This document shows, in pieces, positions 6,984 to 14,088 of a DNA stretch of 45,330 nt. Position numbers and translations under genes: made by a program. The DNA comes from a virus. The stretch covers positions 1-45,330 of IMG/VR virus record IMGVR_UViG_3300042562_000926; one strand, written 5' to 3'. Positions within the stretch are counted from its first letter, which is position 1, and each line of letters opens with the position of its first letter. The notes beneath the pieces are model-generated. The model was not told the origin of the DNA and ran no database searches. It saw only the letters and a program-made list of their open reading frames with translations.

Positions 6984-7694
6984 ATGAGTGAACTTAAAAT
7001 TAAACACCAAACCCCGCATATTGCCAAACACGTGTTAGGCGATTGTGCTTCTTCGGAAGTTTATCTTATGGATTGTATCGAGGGAATGAAACATTATCCT
7101 GATAAATATTTTGATTTGGCAGTAGTTGACCCTCCGTATGGAATTTCTTATGCAAGAGGTAAAAATGGTTGGGGCGTAAATAATAATAGACCAGAATTAA
7201 AAGATGTAAAATGGGATAAGGAAACACCGCAACAAGAATATTTTGATGAACTTTTAAGGGTTTCTAAAAATCAATTAATATGGGGCGGAAATTATTTTAC
7301 AGATAAAATACCAGTTAGCAAATGTTGGATAGTTTGGAATAAAATAAACAATACAGATAATAAAAGTGTTTTTGCTGATGCAGAATTGTGTTGGACTTCT
7401 TTTACTAAAGTTGTAAAAATGTTTACATTGAGAACTATGGGTTTTATTTCAGATACAAACGATGAATTTAGAATACACCCAACGCAAAAACCTACTGAAT
7501 TATACGATTGGATTTTTAAAAATTACGCTACTGAAGGAATGAAAGTTTTAGATACTCATTTAGGTTCAGGTTCAAGTAGAATAAGTGCCAATAAATCAAA
7601 ATTACACTTTGTTGGTTTTGAAATTGACGAGGAATATTTTAACAAATCGTGCAAAAGATACGATGATTTCGTGTCGCAAGTGCGGTTGTTTTAG
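6984..7694 (+). CDS. DNA adenine-N6 or cytosine-N4 methyltransferase (beta class)
   Basis: A 236-residue SAM-dependent DNA methyltransferase. The catalytic motif IV is DPPY at residues 49-52, preceded by hydrophobic strand FDLAVV; HPTQKP lies at 165-170 and the SAM-binding FxGxG-equivalent is DTHLGSGSS at 190-198. Catalytic motif before SAM motif is the beta order. It may protect phage DNA from host restriction or alter gene expression; no cognate nuclease is adjacent. The wider gaps on both sides carry cassette-border-like TAACG sequences, and the codon use looks more AT-rich than in the operon before it, which suggests a separate acquisition. Confidence 0.9.
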   Translation: MSELKIKHQTPHIAKHVLGDCASSEVYLMDCIEGMKHYPDKYFDLAVVDPPYGISYARGKNGWGVNNNRPELKDVKWDKETPQQEYFDELLRVSKNQLIWGGNYFTDKIPVSKCWIVWNKINNTDNKSVFADAELCWTSFTKVVKMFTLRTMGFISDTNDEFRIHPTQKPTELYDWIFKNYATEGMKVLDTHLGSGSSRISANKSKLHFVGFEIDEEYFNKSCKRYDDFVSQVRLF

Positions 7695-7771
7695 CATATC
7701 GCCTAACGTATTATCTACGCCACAATCATTCGCATATCACACAATATTAACAGTATAAACGAAACACGACA
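7695..7771 (+). repeat. Cassette-border-like sequence downstream of methyltransferase
   Basis: The gap carries GCCTAACGTATTATCTACGCC-like sequence (about 7701-7721), where GGC-type arms can pair across a short loop. It has the same GCxTAACGT core and orientation as the upstream border at 6906-6920. GCCTAAC is also the outer core of classical attC sites, though the matching GTTAGGC end is not seen. Confidence 0.35.
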
Positions 7772-8011
7772 ATGAAAGATCCACAGATAGAATGGTTGTT
7801 AGACCAAATGGAAATGAAGAATGAGCAAGAATCGTTTTCTCATTATGATGCTTACCTAAAAAGAATTAAATCTCAAGAGAAAGAGGTATGGATACCTACT
7901 GATGAAGAGATTGAGAACTGGGCTTCTTATGATTCACAATCAGAACTAGAAAGACTAGGCATGATAAGAGGAGCAAAATGGATAAAAAGAATTTTAACTA
8001 AAAACAAATAA
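7772..8011 (+). CDS. Hypothetical acidic small protein
   Basis: A 79-residue acidic, Glu/Ser/Trp-rich protein with the stretch WIPTDEEIENWASYDSQSELERLGMIRGAKWIK. The DEEIENWA...GAKW pattern is common in small phage proteins whose role is unknown. It lies directly behind the methyltransferase cassette and three bases before the secreted-protein gene. Confidence 0.6.
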   Translation: MKDPQIEWLLDQMEMKNEQESFSHYDAYLKRIKSQEKEVWIPTDEEIENWASYDSQSELERLGMIRGAKWIKRILTKNK

Positions 8012-8014
8012 AAC

Positions 8015-8563
8015 ATGAAAAAAATCACAACTTTATTGATGAGCATACTAGTGATGACATCTGCTTTTGGACAAGCGCAACAAGATACAACCAAAATTAT
8101 TGGACCTCCAGTAGATTTTAATGATTGTTCCAATTGGATTACAACTACAACAGACAAAGTAGATGGGACCACTTATACTGCTGGAAAAAATGATTTAATA
8201 ATTTCAGCTGATGGTGGCAAGAAAGGAATTTCTATTTATATGTTTATTCCTAAAGATAACGCATTAATCTTATCAATTAAAGCCGTAGGAGCTAGTAGTT
8301 GTATTGATGATGAAAATAAGATAAATTTTCTTTTTACTGATGGAAGTAGATTGGCTATGGTTAATAATGCACAATTTAACTGTAAAGGAAATGCATCATT
8401 ATTCTTTGGTGGTATTTTAGGAAAGAAAAGAGAGCTTGAGCAACTAAAGACCAAGAAGATACAAACTATGAGAGTTTGGACAACTGATGGGTATGTAGAA
8501 GAAGATTTTACAGTTGAACAACAAGAAGAGTTTTTTAATGTTATTAACTGCTTGAGTAATTAA
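8015..8563 (+). CDS. Secreted or periplasmic protein of unknown function
   Basis: The 182-residue protein starts with a clear type I signal peptide (MKKITTLLMSILVMTSAFGQ, cleavage probably after Gly19 before QAQQD). The mature part is beta-rich with four Cys residues (in DFNDCSN, SSCIDD, FNCKG and NCLSN), which could form two disulphides after export. No cysteine follows the signal as a lipobox, so it is not a lipoprotein. Exported proteins in phages are often morons acting in superinfection exclusion or host-surface change; this is inference. It is in the rightward block between accessory genes and the RuvC-like gene. Confidence 0.65.
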   Translation: MKKITTLLMSILVMTSAFGQAQQDTTKIIGPPVDFNDCSNWITTTTDKVDGTTYTAGKNDLIISADGGKKGISIYMFIPKDNALILSIKAVGASSCIDDENKINFLFTDGSRLAMVNNAQFNCKGNASLFFGGILGKKRELEQLKTKKIQTMRVWTTDGYVEEDFTVEQQEEFFNVINCLSN

Positions 8564-8571
8564 CTTTGCTT

Positions 8572-8985
8572 ATGAAATATGCATACGTAATAGGAATAGA
8601 TTGTGGGGTTAACACCGGATTAGCGATTTGGAGTTGTCAAAATAAAGATTTTGATTTGTTTGGGACTTACAAAATCCATCAAGCTTTTGAAATTGTGAAG
8701 GACTACTTTTTAAAAGGACATATTTTTTTAAGGGTTGAAGATGCTCGTAAACGTGGCAACTCCTCTAAAAACTCAAGTGCAATGGCTCAAGGCGTAGGAT
8801 CTGTTAAAAGAGATGCTAAAATTTGGGAGGATTTTCTAATGGATCATGGCATACCCTTTGAAATGTTGGCTCCTAAAAACACAAAGGTTGATGTGGCCTT
8901 CTTTGAAAAGGCTACAAAGATAAAAGCCAGGACTAGCAACCATTGTAGAGATGCTTGTATGATGGTATTAAATTATAATGGATAA
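8572..8985 (+). CDS. RuvC-like Holliday junction resolvase
   Basis: A 137-residue RNase H-fold nuclease. The first strand IGIDCGVNTG carries the catalytic Asp10, RVEDARK gives Glu56, and the C-terminal NHCRDACMM offers His124 and Asp127, the last acidic pair of RuvC-type active sites. A central region GNSSKNSSAMAQGVGSVKRDAK corresponds to the helical part that faces DNA. The enzyme would resolve branched phage DNA before packaging. The frame opens at a TTG at 8566, but ATG 8572 gives the normal family start. It is the last gene of the rightward block. Confidence 0.8.
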   Translation: MKYAYVIGIDCGVNTGLAIWSCQNKDFDLFGTYKIHQAFEIVKDYFLKGHIFLRVEDARKRGNSSKNSSAMAQGVGSVKRDAKIWEDFLMDHGIPFEMLAPKNTKVDVAFFEKATKIKARTSNHCRDACMMVLNYNG

Positions 8986-8991
8986 GAAAAG

Positions 8992-9040
8992 TTATTACCT
9001 AGAGTTACCTTGAATTGCCAAAGGTAATTCTAGGTAATAA
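8992..9040 (+). terminator. Long perfect hairpin after the RuvC-like gene
   Basis: Arms TTATTACCTAGA (8992-9003) plus TTACCTT (9005-9011) pair with AAGGTAA (9021-9027) plus TCTAGGTAATAA (9029-9040); the single non-Watson-Crick position is a G-T wobble. The stem is 20 pairs with a nine-base loop. It ends seven bases past the resolvase stop. It could terminate rightward transcription or be a 3'-protecting structure. Confidence 0.7.
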
Positions 9041-9042
9041 AA

Positions 9043-9068
9043 AAAGCCCCACATTGAAGTAGGGCTTT
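9043..9068 (-). terminator. Rho-independent terminator for the leftward block
   Basis: AAAGCCC (9043-9049) pairs with GGGCTTT (9062-9068), with AC/GT inside adding two more pairs. Read leftward, the stem is followed by a run of T (from AAAAAA at 9039-9045), which makes a standard intrinsic terminator for the block that ends at 9106. Together with the hairpin at 8992 it insulates two convergent transcripts. Confidence 0.75.
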
Positions 9069-9105
9069 AAAATTGATTTCAGAATATTGCTATCTGTTGT
9101 TTTTG

Positions 9106-9336
9106 TTATATTGATATAGTTTCAAATTCGCTATATTGCTTAACTGTTATATTAGGAAATGCCGTCCTTAAAGCACTACATAATAAGTCGTTGTCGTATT
9201 CCTCTCCTCCCTCGCGTTCTAATAGAACAATAGGTTCAATTACTGATATAACCTCCTCTATTGTTAAGTATGTCTTAATGTAGAAGTCCTCCTCGTGATA
9301 GGCTGTCGTGTTGATTTTAAAGATGTTCATATTCAT
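9106..9336 (-). CDS. Hypothetical protein, last gene of the leftward small-gene operon
   Basis: A 76-residue acidic protein with no recognised domain. It is mainly charged and aromatic, with a Glu-Arg-Glu-Gly-Gly-Glu-Glu patch in the middle. It is the promoter-distal gene of the leftward block and is followed by the terminator at 9043-9068. The function is unknown. Confidence 0.55.
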   Translation of the reverse strand: MNMNIFKINTTAYHEEDFYIKTYLTIEEVISVIEPIVLLEREGGEEYDNDLLCSALRTAFPNITVKQYSEFETISI

Positions 9337-9353
9337 AGTTCATGTTGTTAGTG

Positions 9354-9584
9354 TTATTTAGTATCAGTAGATAAATAATCGGTAGGCTTAACCTTATCAT
9401 CCAACGTATCATCATACGTGAACACTCCGGTTCTAAGATATTGGATTACCTCTTCCTTGTATGCGTATTGTATGCCATCTCTTGGTATTTCGTAAATGAC
9501 TTTACCATTAAACTCAATGCTTGGTACAATGATGCCCGATTTTAGTTGAAGTGCGAATAATATTTTTGCGAGGACTAATTTCAT
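9354..9584 (-). CDS. Hypothetical protein
   Basis: A 76-residue protein whose first 12 residues (KLVLAKILFALQL) are hydrophobic, followed by a polar C-terminal half rich in Asp, Thr and Tyr. The hydrophobic start is too short and lacks a cleavage site for a confident signal peptide. No family was recognised. Confidence 0.5.
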   Translation of the reverse strand: MKLVLAKILFALQLKSGIIVPSIEFNGKVIYEIPRDGIQYAYKEEVIQYLRTGVFTYDDTLDDKVKPTDYLSTDTK

Positions 9585-9597
9585 GTGGTTGTTTTTT

Positions 9598-9978
9598 TTA
9601 GATTAAATGAATGTTGATGGATTTTTGTATGTTAATCAGCGAATAGAAATCAAGGTCTTGCATGGCGCTTTTAAGGATTTGTAAGCATCTAACATCGTGC
9701 GTTGTGGTCTTACCTTCTCCAATCTTTAAATTATGGTAGGATGCCAAAAAATCAATGCTCAATGGTCGTTGATAGCTTGGTAGTTGCTTCACTCCATCAT
9801 GAGTGTCGTTGTACCAATGAGCCATCTCTTGCAGTTGTTCTTTAGAAGTAAAAAACCCAGTAATTACATCGTTGTTTACCTCGTAGTCTAGTTCGTAGCG
9901 ATCTATGAGGATTTTATTAGCGAGGGCTATATTACCCTCGCTTTGATCTATCAGCTTTATTACTATCTCTTGTTTCAT
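9598..9978 (-). CDS. Hypothetical protein
   Basis: A 126-residue soluble protein, mixed helix and strand, with no recognised motif. The segment GEGKTTTHDV looks like a P-loop but lacks the GxxxxGK spacing, so it is not counted as a nucleotide-binding site. Its start overlaps the previous stop by four bases (ATGA), so it is coupled to the gene at 9975. Confidence 0.55.
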   Translation of the reverse strand: MKQEIVIKLIDQSEGNIALANKILIDRYELDYEVNNDVITGFFTSKEQLQEMAHWYNDTHDGVKQLPSYQRPLSIDFLASYHNLKIGEGKTTTHDVRCLQILKSAMQDLDFYSLINIQKSINIHLI

Positions 9979-10385
9979 AGATACGTCTTTAAATATTTAT
10001 TGATTGCATCTATCCAATTCAAATCCTTTTCTGAACCCCAAATAACACCTTTGTTTTGGGCTTCAAAACAATCTGTTAAATCTATCGCAAAACGTTTTAA
10101 CCCTCCGCTTCCTTCCTTTTCATTAACGTCTAATAGTCGTTGAGGAATGGCGTCTAAATCGTCCTTGTTATTTTCAAAAAGGTATTCCATTTCGGCTACT
10201 ATTTCATAATGGGTTTCTGCCCAATCCTCAAAGCCATTAGGAAATTGTTTTTCGTAAGCCTCTTTGAGTCGTAAAATACGCTCTAGTGTGTGTTTGCCTA
10301 GTACTCTGTCTTGAATATTAGGGGCTGATAAGAACATTCGAGCTGAATGTTCTTCCTCTTGTAATAGTTGTTCAAATGGTGTCAT
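9975..10385 (-). CDS. Hypothetical acidic protein
   Basis: A 136-residue acidic, helical protein. The frame is open further upstream to 10430, but ATG 10385 (MTPFEQLLQEEEHS) gives a compact start and avoids overlap with the upstream gene at 10397. No known domain was identified. It is translationally coupled with the next gene through ATGA. Confidence 0.55.
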   Translation of the reverse strand: MTPFEQLLQEEEHSARMFLSAPNIQDRVLGKHTLERILRLKEAYEKQFPNGFEDWAETHYEIVAEMEYLFENNKDDLDAIPQRLLDVNEKEGSGGLKRFAIDLTDCFEAQNKGVIWGSEKDLNWIDAINKYLKTYL

Positions 10386-10396
10386 GATATATAAGA

Positions 10397-10591
10397 TTAG
10401 TAGGTTAATTTGCTTCCATCGGGAAAACACGTAGAAGTGATAGATTTGTTAATTGGTAGTATGAAGCCTTTAAAATGCCTTCCAATAGGAAATAGTTTCT
10501 CTTGCATTTCTTTGGCTCTTTTGATTTTGGATAGGAGACTTTCTTCTGTAAAGTATCTATCCCACTTTGTTGTGCTTTCTAGTCTAGTCAT
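10397..10591 (-). CDS. Hypothetical small basic protein
   Basis: A 64-residue protein rich in Lys and Arg, starting at ATG 10591 (MTRLESTTKWDRY). A longer open frame reaches 10642, but the ATG at 10591 overlaps the stop of the upstream gene at 10584 by only eight bases, which fits the packing of this operon. Nothing in it was recognised. Confidence 0.5.
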   Translation of the reverse strand: MTRLESTTKWDRYFTEESLLSKIKRAKEMQEKLFPIGRHFKGFILPINKSITSTCFPDGSKLTY

Positions 10592-10805
10592 TTTTAGGTT
10601 TATTTGAGGGTGTAATCGCCATTGGATCGTTGTTCGGGCCAAGAGCAGTATATTCTAAATAAAAGGAAAGGTTCCCTACGGTGTATGTTTTAAAATGAAC
10701 ATGGCCGTATTGGATATTGAACAAGTCAATAATTTCTAGGATTTTGGATATGGAAAAGTACTGCGTCCTATACGTGTTCAGTACTTTTCCTTCTTTCTTC
10801 TCCAT
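10584..10805 (-). CDS. Hypothetical protein
   Basis: A 73-residue protein that starts at ATG 10805 inside the stop of the gene before it (TAATG), so the longer frame up to 10862 is not needed. It contains alternating hydrophobic and polar residues with several Tyr and Phe, likely a small alpha/beta fold. No family was recognised. Confidence 0.55.
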   Translation of the reverse strand: MEKKEGKVLNTYRTQYFSISKILEIIDLFNIQYGHVHFKTYTVGNLSFYLEYTALGPNNDPMAITPSNKPKND

Positions 10806-11011
10806 TAGACAAGGTTTAAAGCTTGTTTTACTTTGTCCTCTTTGGTCTTGGGAAATATCCAAGCTCCAAACTTATCTTCTGTCAATGGATGGGTTAACCT
10901 TCCGTTCCACTTTCCGCCAAGTTCTTTTAACTTGTCCTTTACCGGCTTTGTATCTCCGGTTACTACAATAGCCTTGTCGCTATATCGTAGGATTTCGATT
11001 TTGTTTTCCAT
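10805..11011 (-). CDS. Small protein with GDTKPxKDxLKxLGGxWN motif
   Basis: A 68-residue protein with the arrangement VVTGDTKPVKDKLKELGGKWN followed by GAWIFPKTKEDKV. I recall this pattern (GDTxxxKxxLKxLGGxWNxxLxGWIFPKxK) as a small recurring domain in Bacteroidota proteins and some large DNA viruses, often tied to DNA-related proteins, but I know of no proven activity. It is a complete single domain here. Its stop overlaps the start of the next gene. Confidence 0.6.
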   Translation of the reverse strand: MENKIEILRYSDKAIVVTGDTKPVKDKLKELGGKWNGRLTHPLTEDKFGAWIFPKTKEDKVKQALNLV

Positions 11012-11024
11012 GATGGGTATGATA

Positions 11025-11516
11025 TTATAACATTTTTTTTCTTAAATCTTCAGTAAAGGCGCGAGAAGAAATCGCATCTTCAATAGTATAATATCGCAGA
11101 CTATTGTAGGAGTAATACAATTTAAGTCCAAACTTAAGAGAGGCTTCTTCTTCAAACTTCTTTATATATTCAGTTTCATAATAAACGCCTAAACACATTC
11201 TGTGTTCGTAGTTTTTTTCTTTACCATATTTGCATATCACAATTTCGCTACTTTCATAACAACTATGTAATTTCCCCATTTGTTCGATAGATAAGTGAGG
11301 TAAATCATCTCGCAATATATCAATTATGCGATTCATTTCAAGGAGTGCTTTGGCGCTCCAAAACTTCTTATCTTCCTCTTGTGAAGCTTTCCATTCGTTA
11401 ATTTTTAGTGTTTTCTCCAATAAAGGCGCAGTATCAATTAATGACTTTTTTGGGTTAGATCTGCTGAACTCTTCTTTTAGAAGGTTTATAATTTCATTCT
11501 GATTTTCTGTAAGCAT
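11025..11516 (-). CDS. Hypothetical protein
   Basis: A 163-residue, helix-rich, charged protein with a Tyr-rich C-terminal section (KLYYSYNSLRYYTIEDA). No signal, membrane segment or known motif was seen. It begins one base after the stop of the membrane protein encoded at 11518-11766. Confidence 0.55.
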   Translation of the reverse strand: MLTENQNEIINLLKEEFSRSNPKKSLIDTAPLLEKTLKINEWKASQEEDKKFWSAKALLEMNRIIDILRDDLPHLSIEQMGKLHSCYESSEIVICKYGKEKNYEHRMCLGVYYETEYIKKFEEEASLKFGLKLYYSYNSLRYYTIEDAISSRAFTEDLRKKML

Positions 11517-11517
11517 C

Positions 11518-11766
11518 TTATTTGATTTTTAGGTTGTAATATTTTTTGATGTCCTCCACTTCAGAAGGTGTTAGTTTATAGGTTTGTTGCGCTTCTTGAA
11601 TGGTTTTAAGCAGTTCTTTATCTGTTATCCAATTACCACGCTCGTTAATGAATTTAATCGCTTGTAGCTTGTTAAATTGCCTTCCCGAATATACTACTAG
11701 GAGCAAGATAACCCCTAGTAGTATAAATAGCCTCGAGAATACTTTATAGGTTTCCTTCGTCTGCAT
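11518..11766 (-). CDS. Small single-pass membrane protein
   Basis: An 82-residue protein with one transmembrane helix at about residues 11-26 (LFILLGVILLLVVYSG) after a short cytoplasmic-like N-terminus, then a charged helical domain. It overlaps the end of the RadC gene by 23 bases. A small single-pass protein in an early operon could act at the host envelope, but no family was recognised. Confidence 0.55.
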   Translation of the reverse strand: MQTKETYKVFSRLFILLGVILLLVVYSGRQFNKLQAIKFINERGNWITDKELLKTIQEAQQTYKLTPSEVEDIKKYYNLKIK

Positions 11767-12364
11767 AAGAATAATAACTCTCTTGTGTTATGATTAGATG
11801 GTCGATTAGTTGCACGTCGATTAGCTTTAACGCCTCTTTAATACGTTTAGTTAATACATTATCTGCCTCCGATGGTTTTAGATTTCCGCTTGGATGGTTA
11901 TGTGCTAAAACGACTGCTGATGCATTGTTCAAGGAAGCAAGTTTTAATATCTGTCCAAGATTTACAACCGTTCCACTTATACTGCCTTTGCCGATACATT
12001 CAACTTTAATAACATGGTTAGCCCTATTGCATAGAACAACATAAAACTGCTCATGGTCGAGGTCAGCTAGAAAGGGACTCACTAATTGGCTAATGTCCAT
12101 TGAACACGTAATCTTCTTTTTGTAGACCGATTCTTTACGACTAGACAACGCAAGGGATGACAAAAGCTTTGTTGCTTGGGTGTCTGTGATGGCTCCCTTC
12201 ACGCTTAACTCTTTAATGCTCATTCGTGCAATGTCGCAAAGGTTTAATTTGTTCAACTCCTTCGACTCAACGCCAATGATTATCTGTATCAGTTCAGCAG
12301 AAGATAAAGCCCCTAATCCATTGTTAAGGGCTTTGTACTTTGGTTGGTTTTCTTGTGCTATCAT
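11744..12364 (-). CDS. radC: RadC-like JAB-domain protein
   Basis: A 206-residue RadC family protein. The C-terminal half holds the JAMM/MPN+ metal site: HNHPSG at residues 155-160 followed by Asp168 in KPSEAD, which is the complete His-x-His-x(10)-Asp zinc motif. The N-terminal half keeps the helix-hairpin-helix-like start (LGALSSAELIQIIIG) of full RadC. Biochemical function of RadC is still unclear; it is common on phages, plasmids and islands. Start ATG 12364 overlaps the upstream stop as ATGA, so the two further upstream codons are not used. Confidence 0.9.
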   Translation of the reverse strand: MIAQENQPKYKALNNGLGALSSAELIQIIIGVESKELNKLNLCDIARMSIKELSVKGAITDTQATKLLSSLALSSRKESVYKKKITCSMDISQLVSPFLADLDHEQFYVVLCNRANHVIKVECIGKGSISGTVVNLGQILKLASLNNASAVVLAHNHPSGNLKPSEADNVLTKRIKEALKLIDVQLIDHLIITQESYYSYADEGNL

Positions 12365-12837
12365 GACCAAACAGATTTTAAAGGGATTTCAGATTCCATG
12401 ATTCTATGCTCCGCAACTTTTAACGCCTCAAGTTCTTCTTTTGTGTATAGTCGCTCGTATGCTTGGCTAGTGCCATACATTACACGCTCGTACTCGTCGA
12501 ACTCGGGATTGATGTTAGTTGCAATAATCTCCTTTAACTCTTCCTTAGTGATGTTGTTTTGAAAGTTAAATTTGAAGTCTCCTATCATTGCGCCAAATAC
12601 ACAAGACTCTGTTTGTAGTTTTGGTTGTGTACCACGAAACAACAAAATACCCTTTCTCCCTCGCTCCTCACTCGGTAGTAGGCTATAAAGTTTCTTGTGC
12701 CTTGTGCTTTCTTTCTTTGCGGGGATGGTTCCATTGTGCCAAACAAATACGTACTGGCTCTTGTAGGTCATTCCAATACCTCCGTTGCCTACTATGGTAA
12801 GGCTTTCTCCTTGCTTTAAATCTTGAATTGTGTTCAT
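12361..12837 (-). CDS. Hypothetical protein
   Basis: A 158-residue soluble protein of unknown function. The N-terminal half is beta-rich with several Gly (GESLTIVGNGGIGMTYKS) and the C-terminal half is helical and acidic. It is coupled to radC through the ATGA overlap. No motif allows a function call. Confidence 0.55.
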   Translation of the reverse strand: MNTIQDLKQGESLTIVGNGGIGMTYKSQYVFVWHNGTIPAKKESTRHKKLYSLLPSEERGRKGILLFRGTQPKLQTESCVFGAMIGDFKFNFQNNITKEELKEIIATNINPEFDEYERVMYGTSQAYERLYTKEELEALKVAEHRIMESEIPLKSVWS

Positions 12838-12858
12838 GTTGTATATAGGGTTTAAATG

Positions 12859-13242
12859 TTAGTATAAATCGGGCATATCACATATCTCCATGTTTACTTG
12901 GCAATGAGGACAAGTTAATGTTGTTGCTCCAAGAAAATGCAGTACTACTTTACCGCAGTTGCCACAAGTAACAATATTGATTTTAGAGGTTTTTACAATC
13001 TCCATGAATAACGCCTTTTGGCTTAGTATATTCATATCCTCCTCTTCTTCGTCCAACTCCTCCCACTCTGTATAGTAGTAGGCTTCATCGTCGTAGGCTT
13101 CTTGGAGTGTATTGTAGCCAATACTTTGTGCATAGTTCAATGCATCTGCTTCGTGTTTGAAGTAGGCTTCGCCATCTCCAAAACAATAGCCTTCGTTCAT
13201 TCCTTCGTTTGTGGCATCACAAACCCTTGCAAATCCTTTCAT
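12859..13242 (-). CDS. Zinc-ribbon protein
   Basis: A 127-residue protein whose C-terminal part has two CxxC knuckles (CGNC and CPHC) about 17 residues apart, a typical zinc ribbon of the DNA-, RNA- or protein-binding type. The N-terminal part (GMNEGYCFGDGEAYFKHEADALNYA) resembles small proteins from plasmids and phages of Bacteroidota, and the middle is a very acidic run of Glu/Asp. Binding partner is unknown. Confidence 0.6.
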   Translation of the reverse strand: MKGFARVCDATNEGMNEGYCFGDGEAYFKHEADALNYAQSIGYNTLQEAYDDEAYYYTEWEELDEEEEDMNILSQKALFMEIVKTSKINIVTCGNCGKVVLHFLGATTLTCPHCQVNMEICDMPDLY

Positions 13243-13275
13243 AATCTCTAGTTTTTAGGGTGTACCAATCTGTTA

Positions 13276-13503
13276 TTAATCTCTATCGGGATACATATCC
13301 TCCCAACCATCAATAGCTTTGTTGTTATAGTGTCGCTCCACCTTCTCTACATACTCTACTAAATCTACATAGTAATCATAGTCGGGGAACATTTCGTTTA
13401 ACTCATTAGCTCGCTTTTCAGCCTCTTCTTTGGTTAAATCTGACGTGTGAATTTCGGAATAGCCATTCACAATGACCATTACATTAAAAGTGTGTTGTTC
13501 CAT
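13276..13503 (-). CDS. Hypothetical protein, first gene of the leftward small-gene operon
   Basis: A 75-residue acidic protein starting at ATG 13503 (MEQHTFNVMVIVNGYSE), which is the first gene after the leftward promoter at 13536-13565. The frame is open to 13581 but that extension would run through the promoter, so it is rejected. The fold looks alpha/beta with many Glu and Tyr. No family was recognised. Confidence 0.55.
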   Translation of the reverse strand: MEQHTFNVMVIVNGYSEIHTSDLTKEEAEKRANELNEMFPDYDYYVDLVEYVEKVERHYNNKAIDGWEDMYPDRD

Positions 13504-13535
13504 GTTGTTATTTATATAATAGTGTTTGATGAGTG

Positions 13536-13565
13536 CAATGATAAGCATGTAAGTAATAAAAACAA
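13536..13565 (-). promoter_or_regulatory. Leftward promoter of the small-gene operon
   Basis: Read leftward, TTG (13565-13563), a 19-base spacer and TATCATTG (13543-13536) match the Bacteroidota TTG/TAnnTTTG promoter with one mismatch in the -7 box. The first ATG follows 32 bases downstream. It is back to back with the stronger rightward promoter at 13628-13659. Confidence 0.5.
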
Positions 13566-13627
13566 TACGATAGTGTAACATTCATGGTATATTTATAGTA
13601 TATATTAGTATTGTACAAGAAACACTA

Positions 13628-13659
13628 TTGTTTTACATATAATACATATACTATCTTTG
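13628..13659 (+). promoter_or_regulatory. Rightward promoter, strong Bacteroidota consensus
   Basis: TTG at 13628-13630, a 21-base spacer and TATCTTTG at 13652-13659 form a full match to the Bacteroidota housekeeping promoter (-33 TTG, -7 TAnnTTTG). The first ATG is at 13693, giving a leader of about 27 bases rich in A and C. It drives the three genes up to 14696. Confidence 0.75.
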
Positions 13660-13692
13660 CTTTATTAATTTAAACAACTAAAAAACAACAAC

Positions 13693-14085
13693 ATGACAAT
13701 TACATTCACAGAATCAGAGGCTATGGAATACTTCCATACTGCACTATGTAACGGCCTATTCTATTATGAAGGATACGGCATAGAAATTATCTACAACCCT
13801 AGCGACTACAAAGAAGCAAGGGCAAGACTACAAGCAAAGAAGCCAAACGAGGCAATTTGCTATGAGGATATCTATTGTGAAATATTGGAAGGAGGCGGAG
13901 CGCTGACAACCGTTGACAACGAGAACGGAGAAGAAGACAAGGTAATCACGAAAGCCGATGTTGTTACGCGCATGAGCCTTGTACCAACAAGACATTTAAC
14001 AGACATGATATTGGAGAACGATGACGCAGAAACGGCCGACGTTGTTCTTCAGACAATATTCTTTGAGGACGTAATATTCGGGTAA
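13693..14085 (+). CDS. Hypothetical acidic protein
   Basis: A 130-residue protein, strongly acidic, starting behind a consensus promoter. It contains a compact beta/alpha N-terminal half and a helical C-terminal half with several Asp-Asp and Glu-Asp pairs. Acidic small proteins from strongly expressed early phage operons often inhibit host DNA-binding proteins, but there is no motif to support that here. No family was recognised. Confidence 0.6.
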   Translation: MTITFTESEAMEYFHTALCNGLFYYEGYGIEIIYNPSDYKEARARLQAKKPNEAICYEDIYCEILEGGGALTTVDNENGEEDKVITKADVVTRMSLVPTRHLTDMILENDDAETADVVLQTIFFEDVIFG

Positions 14086-14088
14086 GCC

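Noticed and set aside
9598-9978. P-loop NTPase from GEGKTTT
   Set aside because: The GxxxxGK(S/T) spacing is missing and no Walker B follows, so this is not a supported nucleotide-binding site.
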